Below are positions 7,666-16,561 of a stretch of DNA of 55,311 nucleotides, one piece after another (positions within the stretch are counted from its first letter, which is position 1; the number at the start of each line of letters is the position of its first letter). The translations under genes and the position numbers were made by a program. The notes under the pieces were generated by a model. That model worked only from the letters and a program-made list of their open reading frames with translations, searched no databases and was not told the DNA's origin. The stretch comes from DASZHJ01 sp035581425 (lineage in GTDB: Bacteria > Pseudomonadota > Alphaproteobacteria > ATCC43930 > CGMCC-115725), in contig DATJVP010000130.1 in assembly GCA_035581425.1 (NCBI GenBank), forward strand, positions 1 to 55,311, read 5' to 3'.

Positions 7666-8501
7666 GCGGCGCAAAGGCGCGGGCCCACGCCCTTGCAGCA
7701 TTCTATTGGGCCGCGGTCGTTTGTCTCCTGCTGCCGCTGTGCCTCATTGCATTGATGAGCCTCAAGGACGGCACCTTCGTCGGCTTTCCAGTTAAAGGCC
7801 TGACCTTGCGCTGGTACAGACTCATTGCGGACGATCGCGAGGTATTTGAGGCATTTCTCTTTTCCTGTGCCATTGCCGCGGCATCCACTTCAGTCGCGTT
7901 GGCGACGGGGCTTTGGACGGCGTGTGCGATCGTCAGCCTCGAAAACCGCCTCGCGCGCGCCGCCCTCATCTGCGCTGCATGCCTGCCGTTGGTGACACCC
8001 GGTATCGTCTCGGCCATTGCACTACGAATTTTTATTGCCGCCATCGGCCTCGAGCCTGGATTTCTGGCGATTGCCCTCGGCCATGCCGTGCATTCTGCGC
8101 CCTACGTCGTCCTTATTGTCAGCCTCCGTCTCGCACTAATGCCGAGGGATCTCGTGCAGGCGGCGCAAAGCCTCGGCGCCGGCCCGGGGCGGGCGTTTCT
8201 GCTGGTGACGCTTCCATGGCTGCGCCCGGCGCTCGGTGCTGCCGCCCTTTTGGCGCTGCTCGAGAGCTTCGACGACTTCCTGCGCTCCTTTTTTCTCGGA
8301 GGTTTTCAGCCGACTCTGCCGGTCCTCATTTACGGCCGCCTCTTCTCGGGCTTGTCCCCGGAGATCGGCGCTGTCACCACGCTGGTGCTGCTGCTCTCCA
8401 TCCTCATCGGCCTCGCTGCCGAAACCCTGGCGCGTCGCTCAAAATTATTGCGACGGCCGTCGCATTCGGGCTCTTCGGCGCACGTGTCCGATTGGCGCTA
8501 A
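7662..8501 (+). CDS. ABC transporter permease (PotC-like)
   Basis: The 279-residue product has about six membrane helices and an EAA loop (DLVQAAQSLGAGPGRAFLLVTLP). Its ATG overlaps the stop of the previous permease. No ATP-binding subunit gene follows: after TGA 8501 there is a 473-bp gap and then unrelated genes. The transporter would need an ATPase encoded elsewhere; the PotA-type ATPase at 35008-36084 belongs to another complete set. Confidence 0.85.
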   Translation: MSGAKARAHALAAFYWAAVVCLLLPLCLIALMSLKDGTFVGFPVKGLTLRWYRLIADDREVFEAFLFSCAIAAASTSVALATGLWTACAIVSLENRLARAALICAACLPLVTPGIVSAIALRIFIAAIGLEPGFLAIALGHAVHSAPYVVLIVSLRLALMPRDLVQAAQSLGAGPGRAFLLVTLPWLRPALGAAALLALLESFDDFLRSFFLGGFQPTLPVLIYGRLFSGLSPEIGAVTTLVLLLSILIGLAAETLARRSKLLRRPSHSGSSAHVSDWR

Positions 8502-8974
8502 ACCGTGAATTGAGCCGATAGTCGAGCGACGTCGGCTGTTCCCCAGTTAGCGGATTTCGATGCGCGCTCGAGAAATGTCCGCTACGTGCCACATCCGCGA
8601 CGTGCCGCCCTGTCGCGCGAAGGTCTGCTTATCGGGGTAAAGTGGGCGTGGACGAGTGTCCGCCTGACTGCCGTTGGTGACCCTAGTCGGAAGTCGCGCA
8701 CGCGCCTGCGGCTGCGGCCGCATTCTCAAGAGTGAGAAGCCGGGCGATCTGCCCGTGCAGCAAGCCACCAATTTCGATTTGATCGTCAATATGAAGACTG
8801 CGAAGGGGAACAGTTCACGGCGAGAATTGGAAACCTCGGTGGTGCCACGAACCCTATGAACCGCTTCACCGCAACTCCCGAGGCCGGAGGTGACAGGGCG
8901 CGGGCATGCTCGCTACTCTCTCAGCGGGCGGCCGGGATCGGGCCGTTGGCAGCCAGCGCGACGCGGAGGTTTTC
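8502..8974. other. Non-coding stretch after the ABC genes
   Basis: I find no convincing gene here; the short open frames lack ribosome sites and family motifs. The one structured element is an imperfect inverted repeat at 8548-8584. The rest shows no riboswitch or tRNA signature. Confidence 0.5.
8548..8584. repeat. Imperfect hairpin downstream of ABC operon
   Basis: TAGCGGATTTC (8548-8558) is complementary to GAAATGTCCGCTA (8572-8584) except for two extra bases. No T-run follows either arm, so it is either a Rho-dependent 3'-end stabiliser or a REP-like element. Confidence 0.35.
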
Positions 8975-9226
8975 ATGACGAAGTCCAGCCCGAAGGACCC
9001 GACACCCGGCATCAAGCTCGAGAAGGCGGTGGCCGATCGCCTCGATCCCAAGCGCGTCTACAATCCCCCGCCCAAGCACGCGGACGTCGAGGGCCAGTTC
9101 AAGTACAACGCCTTCATCACCTGCCCCTATTGCGGGATGCACTTCAACGCGACACTCGACACCGACGTCTATACCGCGGTGCGCTGCCCGAGCTGCGGCC
9201 AGGTCAGCCTCTCCGTCGGGACCTGA
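8975..9226 (+). CDS. Small zinc-ribbon protein of unknown function
   Basis: The product is 83 residues. Start 8975 is chosen for GGAGG at 8965-8969. Two Cys pairs (CPYCGMHF and CPSCGQ), about 30 residues apart, form a zinc-ribbon pattern. The N-terminal half is charged and Pro-rich. The gene ends 3 bp before the convergent hemF. I do not recognise a specific function. Confidence 0.6.
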   Translation: MTKSSPKDPTPGIKLEKAVADRLDPKRVYNPPPKHADVEGQFKYNAFITCPYCGMHFNATLDTDVYTAVRCPSCGQVSLSVGT

Positions 9227-9229
9227 GCC

Positions 9230-10078
9230 TCAGGGCCAAACGACCTCCGGCGGCAGCGACATCAGGATCGCCTCGGTATTTCCGCCGGTCTTGAGGCCGA
9301 AGAGCGTGCCGCGGTCGTAGAGCAGGTTGAACTCGACGTAGCGGCCGCGTTTGACGAGCTGCGTCTGGCGCTCGGCCTCCGTCCAGGGCTTGCGGAAGTG
9401 CCGGCGCACCAGCTCGGGATAGATCGCAAGGAACGCCTCGCCCACGCCACGGGTGAAGCGGAAGTCGCGCTCGAAGTCGCCGGTGTCGTGATAGTCGAAG
9501 AAGATGCCGCCGACGCCACGCGCCTCGTTCCGGTGCGGCAGGAAGAAATAGCGGTCACACCATTCCTTGAAGCGCGGGTAGTAGCCGACATCCTCGGCAT
9601 CGCAGGCGGATTTGAGCGCGGCATGAAACTCCGCGGTGTCCGCGTCTACCGGAAAGACCGGCGTCAGGTCTGCGCCGCCGCCGAACCACGATTTGGTCGT
9701 GACGATATGGCGCGTGTTCATGTGCGCGGCGGGGACGTGCGGCGAGCGCGGGTGGACCACTACGGAGATCCCGCTCGCCCAGAATCGCGGGTCGCTCTCG
9801 GCGCCGGGGATTTGGGCTCGAAACTCCGGCGAGAACTCGCCGTGAACGGTCGAGACGTTGACGCCGGCCTTCTCGAAGACGCGCCCGCGCAGGATCGCCA
9901 TGGTGCCGCCCCCGCCGCCGGCGCGGGTCCAGGGCTTGCGCTCGAACCGTCCCGCGGGACCCTCGGCCGGCCGCTCCGCCGCGAACTCGTCCTCGATCGC
10001 CTCCAGTGCGGCGGCCAGGCGGTCGCGCAGGCTCTCGAACCACGCGCTCGCCCGTGCCTGCCCCGTTTCCACGCTCAT
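9230..10078 (-). CDS. hemF: Oxygen-dependent coproporphyrinogen III oxidase
   Basis: The 282-residue protein has the highly conserved HemF blocks: GGGGTMAILRGRVFEKAGVN, HMNTRHIVTTKSWFGGGADLTP, and C-terminal KRGRYVEFNLLYDRGTLFGLKTGG. It converts coproporphyrinogen III to protoporphyrinogen IX in haem synthesis using O2. Its ATG overlaps the stop of trmL (ATGA). The neighbouring cytochrome bc1 genes give a haem-demanding context. Confidence 0.97.
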   Translation of the reverse strand: MSVETGQARASAWFESLRDRLAAALEAIEDEFAAERPAEGPAGRFERKPWTRAGGGGGTMAILRGRVFEKAGVNVSTVHGEFSPEFRAQIPGAESDPRFWASGISVVVHPRSPHVPAAHMNTRHIVTTKSWFGGGADLTPVFPVDADTAEFHAALKSACDAEDVGYYPRFKEWCDRYFFLPHRNEARGVGGIFFDYHDTGDFERDFRFTRGVGEAFLAIYPELVRRHFRKPWTEAERQTQLVKRGRYVEFNLLYDRGTLFGLKTGGNTEAILMSLPPEVVWP

Positions 10079-10542
10079 GCCTCGGGCTCCATCGGCATCA
10101 GGCCCGTCTGGCGCAGTGCCTCGCCGAGCACGATCGCCGCCGCGATCGCGACGTTGAGTGAGCGTAGCCCCGCGCGCATGGGGATGCGGACCCGAGCGTC
10201 CGCGGCGGCGTGCACCTCATCCGGCACCCCCGCGGATTCGCGTCCGAGCAGCAGCGTATCGTCGGGCTTGAACACGAAGCGATGGTAGAGCAGGGAGGCC
10301 CTCGTCGTCAGCAGGACGAGGCGGGAGCCGGCGGCCCGTGTCGCGCGGAACCGTTCCCAGGTGGGATGCCGGGCGAGCTCCAGTTTCTCGAGGTAGTCCA
10401 TCCCCGCCCGTTTCAGCCGACGGTCGCTCAGAAGGAAACCCGCGGGCTCGATGATGTCGAGCGGGACCCCCAGGCAAGCCGCGAGCCGCATCAGCGCGCC
10501 GGCATTCTGCGGAATATCCGGCTGGTAGATCGCAAGGCGCAT
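10075..10542 (-). CDS. trmL: tRNA (cytidine/uridine-34-2'-O)-methyltransferase TrmL
   Basis: The product is 155 residues, the usual TrmL size, starting MRLAIYQPDIPQNAGALMRLAACLG. SPOUT motifs are present: the NAG segment (motif 1), LLGRESAGVPDEV (motif 2) and IPMRAGLRSLNVAIAAAIVLGEALRQTG (motif 3). It methylates the wobble 2'-OH of certain leucine tRNAs. A longer frame extends upstream to 10722 but has no family similarity, so 10542 is the start. The stop overlaps hemF. Confidence 0.95.
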   Translation of the reverse strand: MRLAIYQPDIPQNAGALMRLAACLGVPLDIIEPAGFLLSDRRLKRAGMDYLEKLELARHPTWERFRATRAAGSRLVLLTTRASLLYHRFVFKPDDTLLLGRESAGVPDEVHAAADARVRIPMRAGLRSLNVAIAAAIVLGEALRQTGLMPMEPEA

Positions 10543-10596
10543 GGCGACGGGCGCTCCGGCGTGATTATGTCGCGGAAACCAGGGTGTTTTCCGGCT

Positions 10597-10624
10597 TTGC
10601 AAGCCCTCACCCGATCGATTATAC
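10597..10624 (+). promoter_or_regulatory. Possible sigma-70 promoter for petABC
   Basis: TTGCAA (10597-10602), 16 nt, TTATAC (10619-10624), in the gap between divergent trmL and petA. The petA start lies about 135 nt downstream. Hexamer quality is moderate. Confidence 0.35.
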
Positions 10625-10759
10625 CGGGACCCGCCGCGACGCGCGGGCGGTACTGAGGAGCGGCGCATTCTGCGGCAGGGTGTCGCATACGCCGGTTGGG
10701 CGGAGGTTTCGTGGCCTGGCAAAGCATTGCCGGGCGTTCAAGAGACGGGGTGGTGGGAG

Positions 10760-11413
10760 ATGGCGGAGACCGCGCAAGCCAAGCCGATGGGCGCGCATGG
10801 GGGCGAGGGGTCGCGGCGGGATTTCCTGGTGCTGACGGCCTCGGCGCTCGGCGCGGTGGGCGTTGCTGCGATCGCTTGGCCCCTGATCGATGCCATGAAC
10901 CCCGCGGCCGACACGCTCGCGGCGGGCGCGCCCGTCGATGTCGATATTTCGAAGCTGGCAGAGGGCCAGCAGGTCGTCGTCCTCTGGCGCAGCCGCCCGA
11001 TTTTCATCATGCACCGCTCGGCGGACGAGCTGAAGGAGCTCGAGACCGGCAAGAACGCGGCCCTGCTGCGCGATCCCGACTCCGGCTCGCTGCAGCAGCC
11101 GGACTATGCGAAGAATTGGCATCGCTCGATCAAGCCCGAAATTCTCGTCCTCGTGGGCATCTGCACGCATCTCGGCTGCATCCCGAGCTTCGTACCGCAG
11201 CCGGGTAACGCTCCCGTCGAGAATTGGCCCGGCGGGTACTTCTGTCCCTGTCACGGCTCCAAGTACGATCTCTCCGGCCGCGTCTATGCGGGCGTGCCGG
11301 CACCGCTCAACCTGCCGGTGCCGCCCTACGTCTTCGTCAGCGATACCGTGATCCGCGTCGGCGAGAACCCCAAGGGCTCCGACTTCGATCTGAGCTCGGT
11401 CGAGCAGCTCTAG
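10760..11413 (+). CDS. petA: Ubiquinol-cytochrome c reductase Rieske iron-sulfur subunit
   Basis: The 217-residue product starts at ATG 10760 with a GGGAG site just upstream; the frame could be extended to 10727. It has a Tat-type leader (SRRDFLVLTASALGAVGVAAIAW) that doubles as membrane anchor. The Rieske boxes are CTHLGCIPSF and CPCHGSKYDLSGRV, with the 2Fe-2S ligands and the disulfide Cys. It is the first gene of petABC, the bc1 complex that passes electrons from ubiquinol to cytochrome c. Confidence 0.97.
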   Translation: MAETAQAKPMGAHGGEGSRRDFLVLTASALGAVGVAAIAWPLIDAMNPAADTLAAGAPVDVDISKLAEGQQVVVLWRSRPIFIMHRSADELKELETGKNAALLRDPDSGSLQQPDYAKNWHRSIKPEILVLVGICTHLGCIPSFVPQPGNAPVENWPGGYFCPCHGSKYDLSGRVYAGVPAPLNLPVPPYVFVSDTVIRVGENPKGSDFDLSSVEQL

Positions 11414-11425
11414 GAGCCTCGCGCG

Positions 11426-12673
11426 ATGGCCGCCCCCCGCACGCAGAACCCGATCATCCGCTGGATCGACTACCGGCTGCCGATCTTCTCGTACCTCGAG
11501 CACGAGCTGCACGAGTATCCGACGCCGCGCAATCTCAGCTACTGGTGGAACTTCGGCTCCCTCGCGGGATTCATGCTCGTGACCATGATCGTCACGGGCA
11601 TCTTCCTCGCGATGCACTACACGCCGAACGTCTTTCTCGCCTTCGACAGCGTCGAGCGCATTCGCCGCGACGTGCCCTATGGCTGGCTCATCCAGTACAT
11701 CCACATGAACGGGGCGTCGTTCTTCTTCATCGTTACCTACATCCACATTTTCCGCGGCCTCTACTACGGCTCCTACAAGAACCCGCGCGAGCTCCTGTGG
11801 ATGCTGGGCGTGGTGATCCTGCTGCTGATGATGGCGACGGCCTTCATGGGCTATGTGCTGCCCTGGGGCCAAATGAGCTTCTGGGGCGCCACCGTCATCA
11901 CCAACCTCTTCTCCGCGATCCCGAAGATCGGCAACGCCATCGTGACCTGGCTCTGGGGCGGCTATGCGGTCGGCAACCCCACGCTCAACCGCTTCTACTC
12001 GCTCCACTACCTGCTGCCCTTCGTCATCGTCGCGGTGGTGATGCTGCACGTGATCGCGCTCCACCGGCACGGCTCGAACAATCCCTTGGGCATCGATCGC
12101 AAGGGGCCGCAGGACAGCATTCCCTTCCACCCCTACTACACGATCAAGGACATGTTCGGGCTCGGCGTGTTCCTGATCGTCTACGCCTCCTTCATCTTCT
12201 TCATGCCGCTCTCGCTGGGCGATCCCCAGAACGCGATCCCTGCCAACCCGCTGCAGACGCCGCCGGAGATCGTGCCGGAATGGTACTTCCTGCCTTTCTA
12301 CGCGATCCTGCGCTCGGTGCCGGACATCTGGTTCATTCCCTCGAAGCTCGCGGGCGTGATCTGCCTCTTCGGCTCGATCGGGCTGCTCTTCGTGTTGCCC
12401 TGGCTCGACACCTCGCCGGTCCGCAGCGCGCGGTTCCGCCCGATCTACAAGTGGTTCTTCGTGCTCCTCGTGGTGGACGTGGTGGCGCTCGGCATCTGCG
12501 GCGCGCATCGTCCCGAGGGCACCTACATCGTGATCGGCCGCCTCGCGACCCTCTACTACTTCTTCCATTTCGTTATCCTGCTGCCGCTGCTCGGCAAGCT
12601 GGAGCGGCCACGGCCGCTGCCGGCGAGCATCGGCGCCGCCGTCCTCAAGGGCGGCGCGGTCTCCGCGGAGTAG
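11426..12673 (+). CDS. petB: Cytochrome b subunit of bc1 complex
   Basis: The 415-residue membrane protein is a full-length cytochrome b. The paired haem-ligand His residues lie in helices B and D (IHMNGASFFFIVTYIHIFRGL; RFYSLHYLLPFVIVAVVMLHVIALH). The Qo-site PEWY motif is in PPEIVPEWYFLPFYAILRS. It follows petA by 12 bp and precedes petC by 5 bp. Confidence 0.97.
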   Translation: MAAPRTQNPIIRWIDYRLPIFSYLEHELHEYPTPRNLSYWWNFGSLAGFMLVTMIVTGIFLAMHYTPNVFLAFDSVERIRRDVPYGWLIQYIHMNGASFFFIVTYIHIFRGLYYGSYKNPRELLWMLGVVILLLMMATAFMGYVLPWGQMSFWGATVITNLFSAIPKIGNAIVTWLWGGYAVGNPTLNRFYSLHYLLPFVIVAVVMLHVIALHRHGSNNPLGIDRKGPQDSIPFHPYYTIKDMFGLGVFLIVYASFIFFMPLSLGDPQNAIPANPLQTPPEIVPEWYFLPFYAILRSVPDIWFIPSKLAGVICLFGSIGLLFVLPWLDTSPVRSARFRPIYKWFFVLLVVDVVALGICGAHRPEGTYIVIGRLATLYYFFHFVILLPLLGKLERPRPLPASIGAAVLKGGAVSAE

Positions 12674-12678
12674 GGGCG

Positions 12679-13467
12679 ATGCGCAAGATCTTCCTGGCGG
12701 CGGGAGTGGCAGGGCTCATCTCGCTGGGCATCGCAAGCTCGGCGCCGGCGGCGGACGAGACGGTCGTGCTCCCGGAGCAGGCCTGGTCCTTCGACGGCGT
12801 CTTCGGCACCTTCGACCGCGCCTCGGCGCAGCGCGGATTCCAGGTCTATCACGACGTCTGCGCCAAGTGCCATTCGATGGACCTGCTCTCCTATCGCAAT
12901 CTCGAGGAGCTCGGCCTCAGTGCCGATCAGGTGAAGGCGATCGCCGCGGCCGATCAAGTCATGGATCGCGACGACCGCGGCATGCCCGTCATCGACGACA
13001 GCGGCAAGGTCGTGATGCGGCCCGCCCGCCCCTCCGACCGCTTCGCGCCCCCCGACAAGACCGTGACCTCGGCGCTGCTGCCGGCGATACCGCCGGACCT
13101 CTCGCTGATGGTGCATGCGCGCGAAGACGGTGAGAACTACGTCTTCGATCTCCTCGCCAAGGGCTACGTGACGCCGCCCGAGGGCTGGGATCCCGCTGCG
13201 AACTACAATCTCTATTTCCCCGGCCACCGTATCGCGATGCCGCCGCCGCTTGCGGAAGGTGCGGTCACCTATGCCGACGGCACGGTCGCGACCCTCGACC
13301 AGGAGGCGCGGGACATCGTCAATTTCCTGGAATGGGCGGCCGATCCCAACCTCGAGGAGCGGCATCGCACCGGCCTCAAGGTGATCCTGTTCCTGATCGT
13401 CTTGACGCTCGTCCTCTACGCCGCCAAGCGCCGCATCTGGTCCGATCTGCACAAGGGCGAGCACTGA
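12679..13467 (+). CDS. petC: Cytochrome c1 subunit of bc1 complex
   Basis: The 262-residue product has a signal peptide (residues 1-24), the haem-binding CAKCH near residue 60, and PDLSLMVHAR and RIAMPPPL segments typical of c1. A C-terminal membrane anchor (VILFLIVLTLVLYAAKRRIW) follows. The ATG at 12679 is preceded by AGTAGGGGCG. The same frame is open far upstream inside petB, but that part is an antiphase shadow. It is the last gene of petABC. Confidence 0.97.
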   Translation: MRKIFLAAGVAGLISLGIASSAPAADETVVLPEQAWSFDGVFGTFDRASAQRGFQVYHDVCAKCHSMDLLSYRNLEELGLSADQVKAIAAADQVMDRDDRGMPVIDDSGKVVMRPARPSDRFAPPDKTVTSALLPAIPPDLSLMVHAREDGENYVFDLLAKGYVTPPEGWDPAANYNLYFPGHRIAMPPPLAEGAVTYADGTVATLDQEARDIVNFLEWAADPNLEERHRTGLKVILFLIVLTLVLYAAKRRIWSDLHKGEH

Positions 13468-13483
13468 GCCTTCCGGCCCGACG

Positions 13484-14437
13484 CTAGTTGCCTTGGCCCT
13501 TGAGGGTGCGGGCGAAGAACGCCGTCACCCGCTGCTTTGCGTCCGCCCAGGCAGCGGAATCGCCGCCGGTGGTCGCGCCTTGGCGGGTCGGGGAGTTGAT
13601 GTTCCGGCGTCTCGGATTGAAGGTGACGCGCGCGGCGCTGTCGAAGGAATGCCGCGCGCCCGGATAGACCACGATCTCGACCGGCAGTCCCGCGGCGCGA
13701 GAGCGCTCGGCGAGCGCCTCGCAATCCTTGGCGGGCGTCCAGTCGTCCTTCTCGCCGACGAGGATGAGGAGCGGCCCGATCGGCCGGTAGATGCCGTCAA
13801 AGGCGACAGCGGGGCCGTACTCGCCGAATTCCCGTCTCGCGGACCAGGCTCCGTAGCGGTCGCTGCATCCGGGATAAAGCGCAATGCCCGCAACGAAGCC
13901 CGAGCGCTTCTCTGCGGCGAGCAATCCCGCCGCAGGCTCGACCATCGAGATGAGCGTGCTGCTGCCGCCATGCGAGCCGCCCATCACGCCGATATGCTTG
14001 CCGTCGACGAAGGGTTGGGCGCGCAAATAAGCGAGGGCCGCATAGGCGTCGTATAGGCGTTGGATGGGATAGGTCCTGCGCATCTGCTCGAGGGGCGTGT
14101 CCAGGGGCGCGGCGCAGACGCCTTCGGGAAAGCCCCGCGTCGAGAAGCTGTCGGGCATGATGACGACGTAGCCCATCGGCGCGAGGAAATCCGCCCAGCG
14201 CCGCGGCGCGCCGCTGGAGCGCGGACCGAGGCCGCTGCAATCGTGCAGCATGACGATCGCGGGGAAGGGGCCATTTCCATCGGGCTTCAGGATGGTCGCG
14301 GGGATCTGCTCGGGCGCGCCGTCCCGTGAGCGCGTGTCGAGATTGACGGCCCATCCCGTGACGTCCGCGCGCGCGCCGGCCGCGCCGAGCGCCAGGAGGG
14401 CAGCGAACGCCAATATGCGCGCAATGTGCGTGACCAT
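13484..14437 (-). CDS. Exported dienelactone hydrolase family protein
   Basis: The 317-residue product has a signal peptide (MVTHIARILAFAALLALGAAGARA). The start is set at 14437 by a GGCGAGG site. It is an alpha/beta hydrolase with nucleophile Ser in GGSHGGSS, Asp in EKDDWTP and His in GARHSFDS. The early block GPFPAIVMLHDCSGLGP carries the oxyanion region. The substrate is unknown; a periplasmic esterase or lactonase is the cautious reading. It is convergent with petC. Confidence 0.8.
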   Translation of the reverse strand: MVTHIARILAFAALLALGAAGARADVTGWAVNLDTRSRDGAPEQIPATILKPDGNGPFPAIVMLHDCSGLGPRSSGAPRRWADFLAPMGYVVIMPDSFSTRGFPEGVCAAPLDTPLEQMRRTYPIQRLYDAYAALAYLRAQPFVDGKHIGVMGGSHGGSSTLISMVEPAAGLLAAEKRSGFVAGIALYPGCSDRYGAWSARREFGEYGPAVAFDGIYRPIGPLLILVGEKDDWTPAKDCEALAERSRAAGLPVEIVVYPGARHSFDSAARVTFNPRRRNINSPTRQGATTGGDSAAWADAKQRVTAFFARTLKGQGN

Positions 14438-14558
14438 GCGGACCTCGCCTTTGGGCAGCGAATGGTGGCACGGGACCGCGCCGCCGTCATCGGCGGAATC
14501 CTGTTGCCCCCGGGGGAGCCCGCTGGAACACTCCCGCGGCAAATCGGTGGGAGTGGCA

Positions 14559-15443
14559 ATGGGCGACGGCATTGAGCCGGTCATCGGCGTCATCGGCGGC
14601 AGCGGGCTCTATCAGATCGACGGGCTCACGGAGGTGCAGTGGCAGCGCGTCGCCTCGCCATTCGGCGAGGCTTCGGACGAGCTTTGCTTCGGGCGGCTCG
14701 GCGGAGCCCGCGTCGTCTTCCTGCCGCGCCACGGCCGCGGCCATCGCCTGTCGCCTTCGGACATCAACTACCGCGCCAACATCGACGCGCTGAAGCGCGC
14801 AGGCGTCACCGACGTGGTCTCGCTCTCGGCGGTCGGAAGTCTGCGCGAGGACCTGCCTCCCGGGAGCTTCGTGCTCGTGGACCAATTCATCGACCGCACC
14901 TTCGCACGCGCCAAGAGCTTCTTCGGCGCGGGCTGCGTCGCGCATGTGACGCTCGGGCATCCCGTCTGCTCGCGCCTCAGCGACGCGCTTGCGGCGGCCG
15001 GTGCCGAGACGGGTCTCACCATGCGTCGCGGCGGGACCTATCTCGCGATGGAAGGGCCGCAGTTCTCGACGCTCGCGGAAAGCCGGCTCTATCGCGCCTG
15101 GGGCTGCGACGTCATCGGCATGACCAATATGCCGGAGGCGAAACTCGCGCGCGAGGCGGAGCTCTGCTACGTCACCGTCGCGATGGTGACGGATTTCGAC
15201 TGCTGGCACCCCGAGCACGATCACGTCACCGTGGAGATGATCGTGCAGGTGCTGTTGGCGAACGCGGAGAAGGCGCGGGGCCTCGTGAAGAACGCGGTGC
15301 CGCGTCTCGGGGGAGCGCGCGGCCTCTGCCCGGCGGGTTGCGACCGCGCGCTCGAGCACGCGATCATCACCGCGCCCGAGGCGCGCGATGCCGCGCTCGT
15401 CGCGCGGCTCGGGGCGGTGGCGGGGCGCGTGCTCCGCCGGTAA
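14559..15443 (+). CDS. mtnP: S-methyl-5'-thioadenosine phosphorylase
   Basis: The 294-residue product begins IGVIGGSGLYQIDGL, the phosphate-binding start of MTA phosphorylase. RHGRGHRLSPSDINYRANI, MEGPQFSTLAES and IGMTNMPEAKLAREAELCY follow as the family blocks. It cleaves MTA with phosphate to adenine and 5-methylthioribose-1-phosphate. ATG 14559 has GTGGGAG upstream. It heads the mtnP-mtnA-aldolase operon. Confidence 0.96.
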   Translation: MGDGIEPVIGVIGGSGLYQIDGLTEVQWQRVASPFGEASDELCFGRLGGARVVFLPRHGRGHRLSPSDINYRANIDALKRAGVTDVVSLSAVGSLREDLPPGSFVLVDQFIDRTFARAKSFFGAGCVAHVTLGHPVCSRLSDALAAAGAETGLTMRRGGTYLAMEGPQFSTLAESRLYRAWGCDVIGMTNMPEAKLAREAELCYVTVAMVTDFDCWHPEHDHVTVEMIVQVLLANAEKARGLVKNAVPRLGGARGLCPAGCDRALEHAIITAPEARDAALVARLGAVAGRVLRR

Positions 15444-15469
15444 GCTTCTGCGGCAAAGGGAGCCGGTCC

Positions 15470-16561
15470 ATGAAGGTCGCGGGCAAGCCGATGCGGACGA
15501 TCTGGCGCGAGCCCGACGGCACCGTCGGGATCATCGACCAGACGTTGCTGCCGCACCGGATCGAGTTGCGCCGCATCGCCGATCTCGAGACGATGGCGGA
15601 GGCGATCCGGAGCATGCAGGTGCGGGGTGCGCCGCTGATCGGCGCCTCCGCGGCCTTCGGCGTGGCGCTGGCGCTCCGCCATGACCCTTCCGAGAAGGGC
15701 CTCGAGGCCGCCTGCGAGCGCCTCATTGCGACACGCCCCACAGCGGTCAACCTGCGCTGGGCGCTCGAGGAGATGCGCCGCGCGGTTGCGAACCAGCCGC
15801 CGGAACGGCGTGCCGCCATCGCCTTCGCTCGCGCTCAGGAGATCGCCGACGCCGATGTCGAGGTCAATCGCGCGATCGGGAGGCATGGCCTTCCGCTCAT
15901 CGAGCGCGCGGCGGCGCGGAAGCCGCGGGGCGAGCGGGTCAATGTGCTCACGCATTGCAATGCGGGCTGGCTTGCGACCGTCGATTGGGGCACGGCGCTT
16001 GCCCCAATCTATACCGCGCACGAGAAAGGCATCCCGCTGCACGTCTGGGTCGACGAGACGCGGCCGCGCAATCAGGGCGCGAGCCTCACGGCCTGGGAGC
16101 TCCTGCACGAGGACGTGCCGCACACGGTGATCGCGGACAATGCCGGCGGACACCTGATGCAGCGCGGCGAGGTCGATCTCGCGATCGTCGGCACCGACCG
16201 CACCACCGCGACCGGCGACGTCGCCAACAAGATCGGGACCTATCTCAAGGCGCTCGCCGCGCGCGACACCGGCGTGCCCTTCTACGTGGCCGCGCCCAGT
16301 TCCAGCATCGATTGGACGCTCGCGGACGGTATCAAGGAGATCCCGATCGAGGAGCGTGCCGCGAGCGAGGTGACGGAGATCGCGGGCCGACTTGCCGACG
16401 GCACCCTCGCGCGCGTGCGGGTGACGCCCGAGGGCAGCCCCGCCGCCAATCCCGCCTTCGACGTGACGCCCGCCCGCCTCGTCTCCGGCCTCATCACGGA
16501 GCGCGGGGTCGCTGAGGCCTCGCGCGCGGGCCTGCAAGCGCTCTTCCCGGAGCGGAGATGA
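15470..16561 (+). CDS. mtnA: S-methyl-5-thioribose-1-phosphate isomerase
   Basis: The 363-residue product shows the MtnA pattern. The MQVRGAPLIGASAAFGVAL block is near residue 50. The catalytic Cys is in LTHCNAGWLAT, DNAGGHLMQ comes next, and the catalytic Asp is in IVGTDRTTATGDVANKIGTY. It converts 5-methylthioribose-1-phosphate to 5-methylthioribulose-1-phosphate. It starts at 15470 with AAGGGAG upstream, 26 bp after mtnP, and its stop overlaps the start of the aldolase gene. Confidence 0.96.
   Translation: MKVAGKPMRTIWREPDGTVGIIDQTLLPHRIELRRIADLETMAEAIRSMQVRGAPLIGASAAFGVALALRHDPSEKGLEAACERLIATRPTAVNLRWALEEMRRAVANQPPERRAAIAFARAQEIADADVEVNRAIGRHGLPLIERAAARKPRGERVNVLTHCNAGWLATVDWGTALAPIYTAHEKGIPLHVWVDETRPRNQGASLTAWELLHEDVPHTVIADNAGGHLMQRGEVDLAIVGTDRTTATGDVANKIGTYLKALAARDTGVPFYVAAPSSSIDWTLADGIKEIPIEERAASEVTEIAGRLADGTLARVRVTPEGSPAANPAFDVTPARLVSGLITERGVAEASRAGLQALFPERR

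Noticed and set aside
7662..8501. Assigning the ATPase at 35008-36084 to this transporter
   Set aside because: That ATPase overlaps its own permease and follows its own binding protein; sharing is possible but not shown.
10619..12568. A 649-codon open frame antisense to petA-petB
   Set aside because: It is a shadow of GC-rich codon use opposite two certain genes, with acidic/His low-complexity translation, no family motif and no ribosome site.
11224..12678. In-frame extension upstream of petC
   Set aside because: It lies within petA/petB in another phase; petC has a proper signal peptide and ribosome site at 12679.
14639..15469. In-frame extension upstream of mtnA
   Set aside because: It is an Arg-rich shadow of mtnP; MtnA homology and a ribosome site begin at 15470.
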